A stretch of DNA of 64,000 bases. Source: Mya arenaria. Lineage: Eukaryota > Mollusca > Bivalvia > Myida > Myidae. Of this stretch, positions 34,381 through 46,697 are shown piece by piece. The translations under genes and the position numbers were made by a program. The stretch's first letter is position 1. The number at the start of each line of letters is the position of its first letter. The notes under the pieces were generated by a model. The model saw nothing but the letters and a program-made list of their open reading frames with translations, was not told where the DNA came from and searched no databases. The DNA lies in the NCBI RefSeq assembly GCF_026914265.1, contig NC_069125.1, positions 67,655,207 to 67,719,206 on the forward strand, in the 5' to 3' direction.

Positions 34381-35940
34381 TACGGACATGCTTCTTGCAT
34401 AGTTGGGTTACGTACAGTGATACGGACATGCTTCTTGCATAGTTGGGTTACGTACAGTGATACGGACACGCTTCTTGCATAGTTGGGTTACGTACAGTGA
34501 TACGGACACGCTTCTTGCATAGTTGGGTTACGTACAGTGATACGGACACGCTTCTTGCATAGTTGGGTTACGTACAGTGATACGGACACGCGTCTTGCAT
34601 AGTTGGGTTACGTACAGTGATACGGACATGCTTCTTGCATAGTTGGGTTACGTACAGTGATACGGACATGCTTCTTGCATAGTTGGGTTACGTACAGTGA
34701 TACGGACATGCTTCTTGCATAGTTGGGTTACGTACAGTGATACGGACATGCGTCTTGCATAGTTGGGTTACGTACAGTGATACGGACATGCGTCTTGCAT
34801 AGTTGGGTTACGTACAGTGATACGGACATGCGTCTTGCATAGTTGGGTTACGTACAGTGAAACGGACACGCGTCTTGCATAGTTGGGTTACGTACAGTGA
34901 TACGGACACGCGTCTTGCATAGTTGGGTTACGTACAGTGATACGGACACGCGTCTTGCATAGTTGGGTTACGTACAGTGATACGGACACGCGTCTTGCAT
35001 AGTTGGGTTACGTACAGTGATACGGACACGCGTCTTGCATAGTTGGGTTACGTACAGTGATACGGACACGCGTCTTGCATAGTTGGGTTACGTACAGTGA
35101 TACGGACACGCGTCTTGCATAGTTGGGTTACGTACAGTGATACGGACACGCGTCTTGCATAGTTGGGTTACGTACAGTGATACGGACACGCTTCTTGCAT
35201 AGTTGGGTTACGTACAGTGATACGGACACGCTTCTTGCATAGTTGGGTTACGTACAGTGATACGGACACGCTTCTTGCATAGTTGGGTTACGTACAGTGA
35301 TACGGACACGCTTCTTGCATAGTTGGGTTACGTACAGTGATACGGACACGCTTCTTGCATAGTTGGGTTACGTACAGTGATACGGACACGCTTCTTGCAT
35401 AGTTGGGTTACGTACAGTGATACGGACACGCTTCTTGCATAGTTGGGTTACGTACAGTGATACGGACACGCTTCTTGCATAGTTGGGTTACGTACAGTGA
35501 TACGGACACGCTTCTTGCATAGTTGGGTTACGTACAGTGAAACGGACACGCGTCTTGCATAGTTGGGTTACGTACAGTGATACGGGCATGCGTCTTGCAT
35601 AGTTGGGTTACGTACAGTGATACGGGCATGCGTCTTGCATAGTTGGGTTACGTACAGTGATACGGGCATGCGTCTTGCATAGTTGGGTTACGTACAGTGA
35701 TACGGGCATGCGTCTTGCATAGTTGGGTTACGTACAGTGAAACGGACATGCGTCTTGCATAGTTGGGTTACGTACAGTGAAACGGACATGCGTCTTGCAT
35801 AGTTGGGTTACGTACAGTGAAACGGACATGCGTCTTGCATAGTTGGGTTACGTACAGTGAAACGGACATGCGTCTTGCATAGTTGGGTTACGTACAGTGA
35901 AACGGACATGCTTCTTGCATAGTTGGGTTACGTACAGTGC
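34381..35940 (+). repeat. minisatellite, 39 copies of a 40-bp unit
   Basis: The unit is (T/A)ACGGACAYGC, KTCTTGCATA, GTTGGGTTAC, GTACAGTGA. All copies are exactly 40 bp and nearly identical; they differ at only a few fixed positions. Variants come in blocks: CACG-CTTC in units 3-5 and 21-29, CATG-CTTC in 1-2 and 7-9, CACG-CGTC in 14-20, GGGCATG in 31-34, and a leading A in 13, 30 and 35-39. The block order points to recent local amplification. Confidence 0.97.
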
Positions 35941-36984
35941 CTACATGATATCATTGATAGTGTTATATGTATAATTAATGGTCATTGACCTTTCAAGTTT
36001 ACCCATTTATTAAAAGTCAGATTATTTTTAATAAAAAAAACATCCTCCGAAACGTTTTTTCTGAGCGATGATGAATCGGGTCCTTGGGTTCATAAACCAA
36101 AATATAGAAAACCCTTAGCCTACCGAGTTTGAGGACAAGTTATTAAATACCCATTAAATGTGCCCAAAATTTTGTATAAACAGTAAAAGACCTACTTTTT
36201 TTGCATCTTGATGTTTCCTTTTGTTTTAATCAGTTTGTCCAATTGTTTGTTTATAAAGGTTGTTTTTTTCTATCAAACATTTTATTGTTGTATTATACAA
36301 TAATAATGTTGGCTGGTCCATTTTGATCACGTGATCCTCCATGTTACAACATCATATAATGAAGAATGCACATAACGAAATATAGCACCTACCCAACATA
36401 GTAATCTGTACAAATAATATAATGATGTTTGCACATAACGAAATGATGAATTACATAACATATTGATTAATATACACAGCATAAGGGTAATGGGGTAAGC
36501 ACATGATAGAACGTAGACCAGTATAATGAGGCAGCAAAGACGTTCCATAGTCACATGTGATCATTTTGATAATGTTAATAAGTATAATGCCGTTTAAGAT
36601 GATATCTAGTACGACAGCAGGAACAACGACACTTAACTTTAACGAAATTTTCTTTCTTTTCATTCGTGACATCATATTTGGTAAGATGACGTCAAAAATT
36701 GCTTTATGTTGATGACCTCATTTCCTTTTTTTATTTTTTAAGAAAACTAGATGAAGTATCTCGTTTTTCTCTTAAGAATTGGTTGGAAATTGTACTACTG
36801 TTTTAAAACAATCTTAATCATAATTATACAAAATGAGAAACAATCATATTTAATACTTCAGTTAAGCAAAAAAAATAATCGCTAATGAGTTTGTTCACAA
36901 ACATGCGGAGTGATATATTTTCTGACCAATAGAGATAGAGCAATGCTATATAACACATGTATATTGAATGTAATGCAGGACAAT
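35941..36984. other. intergenic, nothing recognised
   Basis: AT-rich. TGCACATAACGAAAT occurs twice about 64 bases apart (near 36367 and 36430), a small local duplication. No gene. Confidence 0.4.
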
Positions 36985-37985
36985 ATGTAATGGCTATATT
37001 TAATATTCATATTTTTTTGCACAAAAACAGAACATGATATTCATCTTCAACCGCATCTATATTATGTTCAAAACAAAACGCACATAAACGTTCCTCTCTA
37101 GGAACCCCATTATGAATCTCAACTTCAATCACAAGCTGACTCGATGACCAGAGCACATGAATCTCAAACAGATTTTAAGTATATGAAAAGGAAGGTTATT
37201 CTTTAGGTAAAAACAACATCTAGCATAAACTTAAACTCTTTATAATGATCACATATGGAGATATTATTGTGCCAGTCATGCTCCAAAGTGTCTGGCACAC
37301 GGAGTTTAAATTCATGAATGAACATAATGATATCTCCCACGTCATGGGATAACCATACAATAACATAACCAAAATTAAACAGAGTCTCACGAACCCCGGA
37401 GGCCGAGGTTCGCCTACCTGCATTATCGATGTTCTAAAGCATGAAATAACAATTTCTAGGATATCCATGTCTGGGCATATGTAATAATTTACATCAATGA
37501 ATCTAGTTACACATTCCCAAAATATTTTGCAATATTGAATTCGGAATTTCTCAAGTAGTTTTGAGTACCTATAATCGCATATCTAAGACCCATACAAAAA
37601 GTATTGGTTTGACCACTGCATCAAATATTTTGAAACATTCATTATATAAAATAACCAAATCTTCTCTGATTACGTCGTATACACTTAATGAACTTGGAGG
37701 CTTGCCCATCCAGCTTATATAAATGCTGATCACGCGATCATGACAAGTTTAACGTGAACAATAGTCCCGTATATTTATAGAAAGACGCTACATTTACCGA
37801 GATATCGCCATACTTCAATCTTTCTGTATTCCCCGAAGGGGCCTCCGTTCCTAAACACAACTATTTCCGTTTTCCCGACATTGACCTTCATACCGGTTTC
37901 ATCAAAAATGTGTTGAGTAAGTGCCGGCTGGAGGTGAATGGCTGTGAAGATATAATGTTCGTCAATGTCCACTTTTTATTTCTAA
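36985..37985 (-). mobile_element. LINE 3' fragment, heavily decayed
   Basis: On the minus strand the thumb-region motif TGMKVNVGKTEIVVFRNGG is readable near 37890-37840, and a degenerate VVKPILF phrase near 37600. A C-terminal knuckle reads RLCAFC then VEDEYHVLFLC near 37110-37020. The order fits the 3' half of a CR1/RTE-like LINE with many breaks. The catalytic part is absent. Confidence 0.65.
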
Positions 37986-38061
37986 AGTAGTTAAAAGCTG
38001 GTACAAGAAGCTCCCTTGCCTGGCGCTTTGCGTTTAAAGGGTAGTGCTTGGAAAACTTGTG

Positions 38062-38266
38062 AAAAATATGTGTCATTTGGGATGTGACGGGATCAAACCA
38101 TAATGCAGCCACTATAGGGCGCGGGGAGACCTTAATCAACTCAACAATACAAACAACGTTCTTCATATAGTGGTGGAGCCGTGGTCTAGTGGTAACACAC
38201 TTGAATGTCATTCCAGGGGTCGCAGGTTCGATTACCCGCCACACCACTTAAAAAAATAATATTCGT
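38062..38266 (+). repeat. tRNA-derived SINE unit, twin copy 1
   Basis: A 205-bp unit with a tRNA-like head at about 38168-38247 (A-box TGGTCTAGTGGTA, B-box GGTTCGATTAC, and ends that can pair, GTGGTG with CACCAC). It is nearly identical to 38379-38583. Confidence 0.75.
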
Positions 38267-38378
38267 AATAATAATAATAATATAATATTCACTCTAGCTG
38301 TCATTCATCGTAGGAATCGCGGCATTTGGAGAATATCCCACAAAACGGTGGGAGTAAAAAAAAAACAACTATGGCCTC

Positions 38379-38583
38379 AAAAATATGTGTCATTTGGGAT
38401 GTCACGGGATCAAACCATAATGCAGCCACTATAGGGCGCGGGGAGACCTTAATCAACTCAACAATACAAACAACGTTCTTCATATAGTGGTGGAGCCGTG
38501 GTCTAGTGGTAACACACTTGACTGTCATTCCAGGGGTCGCAGGTTCGATTACCCGCCACACCACTAAAAAAAATAAAATTCGT
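38379..38583 (+). repeat. tRNA-derived SINE unit, twin copy 2
   Basis: Same 205 bases as 38062-38266 with about four or five changes, in the same orientation, 112 bp downstream. This points to a recent direct duplication or two insertions of one young family. Confidence 0.75.
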
Positions 38584-39064
38584 CTTCCAGGTCCTGCTAT
38601 CAGGTCGTTTTGATGCAAATGACAGGTTTCCCAAGGTACTATCAATGATTGGGCTGCGTTATGGATTAATTGTTTATTTCATTGATGTACTTTGATTGGA
38701 CAAGCCCCACGCCATTTGACCAATAGTAAACAATGTTTGAATATCCTCCGATCGTATTTATAGGCGTTAAATGATACGTTTAACTGATTGCCGAGTACCC
38801 GTTTGATGTCCACGATACACTCTCTGTATTGAAGATTGAGAATGCATAGTAAGAAGTTGCTTTCTTCCGGCCTGATCTGGATTCTGTGAAAAATTAATAG
38901 CAACTTTCTTCAAAGCGAGTGAACTTTCTGAGGAAACCCGCAAAATACCTATCCTTTGTTTAAATCAAATGGTTTTAAACTGAATCTTAAGGAGCGTATG
39001 GTTGCCATAATCGTGAAACGCTAGAAATGACATTTTTTACGATATAAACTAAATATTTATTTAT
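38584..39064. other. intergenic, nothing recognised
   Basis: No supported gene or repeat. Confidence 0.4.
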
Positions 39065-42000
39065 TCATGATTGTTTTGTATTACAGAAACTTTGCTGGAC
39101 GACACGGTTTCGGATGCTGAAATTTCACTTGATAATTACTCAGTTCAACGAAAAGATAGAAATCAACGCGGTGGTGGAGTACTAATTCATATACGCAAAG
39201 ACCTTGCTTTTAACAGTCGCAGCGATTTACAACATGAAGGTCTAGAAGCAACAGGGCTGGAAGTCCTATTGCCAAAATCCAAACCTATCCTGTCAGGAGT
39301 TGTATATAGACCACCCAATCAAACAAACATTTATAGTCTTCTAAACAGTTTGTGTTCATCAACTAGTCATTTCTCTGAGTATGAAACAATTTTGTTAGGC
39401 GATTTTAATACTGATGTCACTATTAAAGACGTCAAAACCATGCACTCTGTGTTCTGCTTTTAGTTCTTCTATTGATATGTTTTATTTTACACAACTGATA
39501 CATGATTTTACAAGGATATGTAGTACAACATCCTCTACCATAGATTTGATATTAGTGTCAGATCCGAATAGTATTTCACAATCTGGAGTTATTGAAACAA
39601 GTTTCAGTGATCACAGCATCATTTTTGTACGCGAAAGGTTTCTAAGTCATTTATTGGACCGCATAATAATAAAACAACACGTTCCATGAAAAACTATAGT
39701 AAAGAAGAGTTTTAAGGAAACTTGTTAGCTGCTGACTGGACAAGTATTATTCTTTCTGATAACGCTTCTGAAGCTTGGGAATTTTTTAAGAATACTTTTA
39801 TGTCAGTTGTTAACAATATTGCACCAGTTAAACAACTGCGTATTAAACAAAGAACGGAACCATGGATAGATTCTGATATCCTAAATGCAATAAAACAGAG
39901 AGACTCAGCTTTTGAACAGTATCGAAAGGTCAGAAGAGATGAAAATTATAGTACTTTAAAATCATTACGTAACAAAACACAGTACTTATTTGATTGATTC
40001 ATCCAAGAAAAGCTTTTTCACTGAGACTCTGGAAGAAAACAAAATGGTTTCAAAGTCTCTGTGGTCTATTCTTAAAAATATTGACTTACCTTCTAAGAAA
40101 GGGTTATCTTCTTCAAGTTCCAATATGTGTCTTAATATTGGTGGTGATATTTGTTTTGATAAGAAAACTATTGCCGACTCTTTTAACTCATTTTATACCA
40201 CAGTTGCCTCTAAGCTTGTTGAAAAATTACCAGTTTGTGTAAATAAGTTTGGAAAATCTTTTGTGACAAAATTTTATTCCAATTTAGGCGTATTGTTAAA
40301 TAGCTTTTCTTTTTCATTAGTTTCCGAAAATCAGATTTTGAAATATTTATCTCAGTTATGTGCAGGTTTAGATGGTATGTCTTCTCGTTTTTTTTTAAAA
40401 GATGGAGCTTCTATTATTGCCGAACCTCTTGCTCATGTCATAAATTTATCCCTTATTCAAGGTTTGGTACCAGATGATCTTAAATCAGCTAGAGTTGTTC
40501 CCATATTTAAAAGAATGACAAAACTTCTGTAGGTAACTACCGCCCGGTTTCTATTCTAAGTATTGTATCAAAGATTTATGAAAGGGTTGTATATAACCTA
40601 GTTGAATCATACTTCAAATTAAACAAGTTATTGTAGAAATATCAGTCGGTGTTTAGAAGTGGCTACTGAACAGATACATGTCTAATTCATTTAACAGATT
40701 TTATAAGGATGGAAATGGACAAAGGTCACGTAGTAGGTATGATTCTGTTAGACATCCAAAAGGCTTTCGATACAGTCGACCACTCCATCCTTCTTATGAA
40801 GCTTCGATCAGCAGGACTTGGTGATGACATTTTAAGATGGTTTGAATCCTATCTTTCAGGTAGAAAGCAACTAGTTGATGTCTCCAGTACACATTCTACT
40901 ACTTCTACTACTAAAGATATTACATGTGGAGTTCCTCAGGGTTCCATACTAGGCCCTCTTTTATTTTTGATTTATGTTAACGATATGTCAGCCGTGGTTA
41001 AAAACAATCTCTTGTTATACGCTGATGATTCGTGTTTCAGGTAAATGTAAGTTTTCTGTGGAAACGTCATTGAAAGATGACCTGCATCTTGTCCGTCAAT
41101 GGTTGGTTTATAATAAGTTGTCACTTCATTTAGACAAAACTGAGTACCACTATTGAACCCACTTCTGCTGTTAAATATCTTGGCGCAACTATTGATCAGA
41201 CCCTATCTTTTGATTCTATGGCTCGTTCCATATTAAAAAAGGCTAATGCAAGATTAAAATATCTATATCGAAAGAAAGGTTACCTTACAAAACACACCAA
41301 GAAATTCCTTGTCGTGGCCTTAATTCAATGCCATTTTGATTATGCCTTTTCTATGTGGTATCATGGTCTGACCAAGTTACTTAAAGCAAAGCTTCAAACC
41401 ACACAAAATAAACATGAGGTTTGTTTTGGATCTTGATGCAAGGTCTCACATTGGCCCAGAACACTTTAAATTACTCAACTGGTTACCTGTCAACAAACGT
41501 GTAGACCAGATTATTTTGGGTTATGTCTTTGAAATAAAAAATGGCATAGCCCCGGTATACATGGGAGACAATTTTATCTCACAAGATACTGTACACACAC
41601 ATAGGACAAGGTTATGTCAGAAAGGGGCTTATGCTGTTCCAGAGGTCAAAGGTTTTGGGTTAAAGTCCTTCTTTTCTGGTATTTCCTTATGGAACAAGTT
41701 GCCATCTTGTATCGCACAGACTAAGAAATTACCTGTTTTTAAATTGCTAGTAAAGAATCTTTTTTTAGATAATTTGGCATAATTAGTTATGCTATTAAAA
41801 AGCTTTTTTTTCATTTATTTATTCAAAGATTTTCAGTAAAGGAACTATTTCAACTTAACCTTGCATTTTATAAGTACTACATACTGTCATATTCATACTA
41901 TATTGTGATAATTATATTTAACTTTCAGTCTCAACTTATAACTTTATGTTACTAAATTATGTAAAGTGACTGTGATTCAACTACGGCAATATTTATTTAA

Positions 42001-42275
42001 ATGCATAAAAACTAACTTTTAATATATTTGTGCAGTTTCGATTACAGCCATATTATTACTTAAATATGAAATGCCTCCCTATGCCATGCCACCAAAACAA
42101 AGGACCACAATGGAAATAAGAGTTTTCTCTTTTTGTGTCATCCTTGGTTCGATGTGCCTGTCATGACTATTGATAATATCATGTATGTATAATGTTATTT
42201 ACTATACATGTTGTTTATTTTAAATGGCCATGTATGTGCATTCCTTACTGAAATAAATCTATCTATCTTTCTAGG
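39065..42275 (+). mobile_element. CR1/L2-like LINE, near full endonuclease and RT, broken
   Basis: The apurinic-type endonuclease is readable from about 39071 (ITETLLDD, GGGVLIHIRK, VYRPPNQ, LLGDFNTD, then SDHSIIFV in a shifted frame near 39610). The linker with EPWIDSDILNAIKQR follows at about 39860. Reverse transcriptase has LLDIQKAFDTVDH (about 40745), CGVPQGSILGPLLFLIYVND and the catalytic YADDS (about 41020). The C-terminal part (about 41220-41780) includes WNKLPSCI. It ends in AATAAATC(TATC)n near 42253-42273, a typical 3' tail. Frame breaks lie near 39440, 39690, 39980, 40530-40700, 41040, 41150 and 41420, so it is inactive. The 5' end is truncated just before the endonuclease. Confidence 0.88.
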
Positions 42276-42599
42276 GATAAGTGCATTCATAAATGTTTCA
42301 AAATACGTCGCATGTTTATGTCGTAATGGAACTAAGCAAATATACTGTTATTTTAAGCGAAAAAAAACATGTATGAAAATCCATATAATTTATATAATTT
42401 ATAATTATGCAATGAAAAAAGATGACAACAAACGGAATGTGTGTGTGTCTTACAGTCAACAAATGAATTTGGAATCACTTGTGAATCAGCAAATAAAATT
42501 CAAGTCAGTGAAACAATGTAGTATACGGAGGAAAATATTCCAGAATTAATAAAATCAGAAAAAAACACATAACCATTTAAGAGGAACCCTATGATGATA
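42276..42599. other. non-coding, downstream of the LINE
   Basis: AT-rich. A 113-codon open frame here has no family features and is treated as chance. Confidence 0.4.
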
Positions 42600-42895
42600 C
42601 TGTTTTAGGAACCAACATCTGTATCGTTGTAAGCATATGTCGTCGCCTTAGTGCAATAACTCAATAACTGCATATAGAAATAGAAGCAGATATAGAGTTC
42701 TTGCACTAAGGTGACGATGTGTTCTATTGATGTCGAAGTTAGGACAAGTAAGCATAAAGAAACGAACAGATTCAACATCCCCACAGAGACATGCTTGTGA
42801 AGGATCGATGTTCTTACGAAATATATAGTATTTGAATGAACTACAGCTAAGTATTAACCTGTTTTTCAATTGCAGTTGTCAAAGATTTAAATATC
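42600..42895 (-). mobile_element. small LINE C-terminal fragment
   Basis: The minus strand reads KNRLILSCSSFKYYIF, then ACLCGDVESVRFFMLTCPNF, the Cys-rich knuckle near the C-terminus of many LINE proteins (CxCGxxES...CP). Nothing else of the element remains nearby. It is a different copy from the LINE at 39-42 kb, being on the other strand. Confidence 0.5.
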
Positions 42896-43377
42896 GCCAT
42901 ATTCAAGTAGTGGTCGGATAAAATCCGAACCTGCAAGAATCAACTCCGAGTCGAATACAACCTTCCGGATCAAAACGCAGTATTAAAACCCTACTCTCAA
43001 TAGTCTATAGGGTTATTGGTCATAATAACTGTATATATATACAGATTAATTTGTATGTTTGTGTTAAGACAGATTTAATGCTCGGACGCGATTTTGCAAA
43101 TTTCCTGTGAAGCCATTACTGTGTTCATTATAACACATGAGACAGTCCAGGGATAAAAACTACTTAAACTAGTATAAAACAGTTTTACTATCAAACTTTT
43201 TAAAAGAAAGCTCAAGAAGGATACCTTAAATATGTGATCATCATGTCAGTCTGTATATCGAATAACCTACGCAGAGAAGTTAGTCGATTAAACGCCTTTG
43301 TCATCATTTTTGCGACGATGAAGCAATTATTAATGACAAAACTTATAGAACCTCCGGGGTTTTATGTCTCGGAAATA
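42896..43377. other. intergenic, nothing recognised
   Basis: No supported gene. Confidence 0.4.
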
Positions 43378-43379
43378 TA

Positions 43380-44958
43380 TACTACTCAAAATTTGATAGG
43401 GATCATGTTTTTTAATATAAAGTACATACGTATTTCAAGAAAACGATATATCAACACTAAATGTTATCAAATGGCATTGTTTCAGGTTTCAAATGTCATA
43501 AGATATCAGTACCAAACCAATTCCGTTCAAGCGTAGCAGATTCCAAAACATGATGGGGGTCAAAAGCAGGCGTATATCAGGTTGTCAACAAATTTGGAAA
43601 GTCAACAGAATATCTTTGAACTTTTCTTAAACCAATGTAAGTAGCGTGTGTGATGTCCACGAGCGTCAATAACAGCTTGACATCGCCTCCGTATGTTGCT
43701 GATAAGCCTCCGGAGCTGTTGCTGAGGGAGTCTGGCCCCTTTTTCGGAGCTGTTCTGAACTGAGGAACCGTTGTTGGCTGGACCGGACGAGCAGAAACAG
43801 CTTTCTGAAGCATTTCCCAGGCATGCTCGATCGGGTTCATGTCGGGGGAACGAGCTGGCCAGTTCATTCTCTCGATGGTAGCATTTTCGAGAAATTGGTT
43901 TGTGATGTTTGCTCTGTGTGGGCGCGCATTATTATCCATGAGAATGAAATCAGGACCGATTGCACCTGCATACGGTCGATCATAAACGCCCAGGATCTCG
44001 TTACAATAACGAACAGCCGTCAACGTACCGTTTTCAATTACGTGTAAGACGGTTTTTCCGTGCATGATGATTCTGGCCCATACCATGACTGAGCCCTTGC
44101 CATAACGGTCATTTCGGCGACACAAACTGGAGCAAAACGTTCATAACGTTCCCTCCACACTCTGGAACGTCGATCTGTAAAGTCAATACAAAACGTTGAC
44201 TCGTCTGTAAAAAGCACTGTGGTCCATTCGTTTAACGTACATCCAACGTGTTGACGTGCCCAGTTCAAACGCTCCTGGATGTGGTATCGGGTCAATGGGA
44301 TGCAAACTTTCCGGTCGTCGTGCCATCAAGCCAGCACTATGCAAACGATTTCTGATCGTTTGCGTTGAAACTCTTACGTTTGTGGCGTTCTGGAAGTCAT
44401 TAGGTAACGAAGTGGCGTTGCGAAAGCAGTTACGACTGGCTAAAACCGCAATGTAACGATCCTGAACGTCAGATGTAGCCTTTGCACGACCACCACCATG
44501 TCGATGTTGAGCATTTCCATTCGTTTGATAACGATTCCACATCCTGCAAACTACACTTTGTGACACATTCAGGTGTTCTGCCACAGTCCACTTGAGACAA
44601 CCCTGCCTCCAGCATTCCAATGCCAACATGCTTTTCATCAGGAGTTAAACGTCTTCTGTTTGGCATTTTGAACCCAATGTTGTAGATGGTCCGAGTAAAA
44701 ATCGAATACACGAAGCGAAAAACAGGAAATGACCACATGTTTAAGTTGTTACATGTATGCCAAAACGCCTTATTTCGTGGGTAGGCAGTTTTCCGTGCCG
44801 CCCGTGCACGCGCTGGTAGCAATACAATCAAAATCATCGAACATTCTGGAGGCCTACAAAGGGATAAAACTAATGCTTTGAAATTAAATAAGCATGTTTA
44901 TTTAGTTAAGTTTTTACAAATAACTAATCAAGTGATCATTATCAAATTTTGAGTGGTA
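43380..44958 (-). mobile_element. Tc1-like DNA transposon, TA target sites
   Basis: The inverted ends start TACTACTCAAAATTTGAT on the left and TACCACTCAAAATTTGAT (reverse complement) on the right, 28 bp with about five mismatches. TA lies just outside both ends (43378-43379 and 44959-44960), the hallmark of Tc1/mariner insertion. The 1.58-kb length is normal for the family. It carries one decayed transposase on the minus strand. Confidence 0.88.
43577..44666 (-). pseudogene. Tc1-like transposase, frameshifted
   Basis: The start MPNRRRLTPDEK at 44666 fits family starts. A helix-turn-helix follows (TVAEHLNVSQSVVCRMWNRY, about 44580-44520) and the second DNA-binding part (VSTQTIRNRLHSAGL, about 44365). 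The DDE domain shows VLFTDEST (first Asp, about 44210), FILMDNNARPH (second Asp, about 43950) and SPDMNPIEHAWE (Glu, about 43825). The spacing fits DD34E. At least three frameshifts separate these blocks (near 44590, 44290 and 44120), so no functional enzyme is made. Confidence 0.85.
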
Positions 44959-44960
44959 TA

Positions 44961-46697
44961 ACTGCAATCCTGATTAGTGTTGATCTTCAAAATTGACTAG
45001 ATGGTGAAACTGAAGTTAAAACTGAAAGCAATAAAAAGAGAAAGCTATGGGTGATTTAAGGATCCGTCATCATTCATGAATAAACAAGGCGGGCGTTGCA
45101 TTCCGACATGTCTTTCACTTTTAATATTTTAACTCAAACAAAATCCTTGTTTGCAAGTTAAAGCTTACGATTTTATTTTACATGGAATGCTTCTTTTACC
45201 GCAAAGAAAGCATGTCGGTATGTTGACTTATAAAGAGACATTTATTTGGTGCATAATAATAAGAGAGGTTATTACACGTAGCAACTTTACCGGTAAATGG
45301 GCGCATCCTGCAAGTGATATCAAAAGTGTCCAAACTCCACCAAAATTTACAACTAAGTTTCATTATGCATTCATTTTGTTAACTTGATCATTAAACAGCC
45401 TAAATCCAAGGTTGCCATTCAGGGCCTTCCACACTGCAAAAGTCGTTTGAAGGACCAGAACATCCAATGTTTAAAAATAATTCATATAGCCGTTGCAAAA
45501 TGTGTAGCTGTAACCAGGAGTTGAGCAAATTTACGAAAGAAAATTTAATCAGATTTCTAATAAAAAAGCAGTTGCATTTTTCAGGAAAAGACTTTATACA
45601 AAATGAATATGTTTTGTGTCGAAATAGTCAGTACTATACCTAACCAACAATCGGGATTGAGGCTTTGTGGTGATTGCAGCTATTTTTAGAAAGATATTTG
45701 CATTTTTGTAAACAGGCAATTCATTTGATCTACTACTTATCATTATTTTATTGTATGGCTTTCTCATTTATAAAGATTATCTTTATATATGATATCATCA
45801 AGAATTCACAAGACATTGTTGATTATGTAGTTTGGGGCATTTTGACACAAAAACATAGTAATATTCCTTTTTCCCCAAAAACACGTCGCTATGGATGTAT
45901 GTTTTGCTCCCTAAAATATTGTTCCTCAAAAGTTAATAAAACAGAAACTCTTCAATTCCGTCAAACTGTAAGTCATCAATAATCATAACCGACATAATCG
46001 ACACTGATGTGATTGAGGGAGACCATTCAATTTAATGTTTAATATACGTATTTGATAAGTGACCTTACATAAGATAAAAGATGGTACACTTTTTGAGGTC
46101 AAAGTGCACACTTTTAAGACGATCAGGCCGAAGGTCAAGTATATAGTCCAATCTGGCCGTCCGACGTTCCGAATAGTACTCCGATAAGGTCACATATAGC
46201 GAGACGCCTAACACGCTACCAAAGACGTTCAAATGTGTTTCATCCTTATACATAAGGTCAGAGCAAACTAGTTCTTAGAAATATATGGCACATCGTTTAC
46301 GTACATCACTCCTTGTTCTATGCATAATGAAGTAGATTTCTCTTGCTCTTAAGGTATGATTCAAATATGATATGGATTAAATACTTTGTTTGAGCATTTA
46401 ATAATATATCTTATTAAAATCTATTTGGTATTGATGCCAAAGAAGGTCAACACGGGATGTTCCACACTGCTTCACAATTCTCTGTATAAGTTCTATTATT
46501 TCCTCCAGTGGATCGTAGTCTCTTATACATCCCTGTAGAGTGACCTCACAATTGTCTCATACATCAATCATGACTCATGTTGCAAGTATATCTTCTGTGT
46601 CGACGCGTGAAGAGGTTTGATGAATACTGGAACTTCATAATGATTATTATTCTATTAGTTGCTGCATTGATCACATATATTGTCACATGTACTGTGT
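44961..46697. other. intergenic, nothing recognised
   Basis: AT-rich. A 102-codon open frame at 45674-45982 is Phe/Ile/Tyr-rich without family features and is probably chance. Confidence 0.4.

Noticed and set aside
34381-35940. CRISPR-like array
   Set aside because: Units are contiguous 40-bp tandem copies with no spacers, in a eukaryotic genome; it is a minisatellite. GGGTTA in each unit is not a telomere tract.
42208-42549. 113-codon open frame after the LINE
   Set aside because: It begins in the LINE 3' tail region and has no recognisable domain.
45674-45982. 102-codon open frame
   Set aside because: Phe/Ile/Tyr-rich composition as expected from AT-rich DNA; no motif, no splice context and no neighbour logic.
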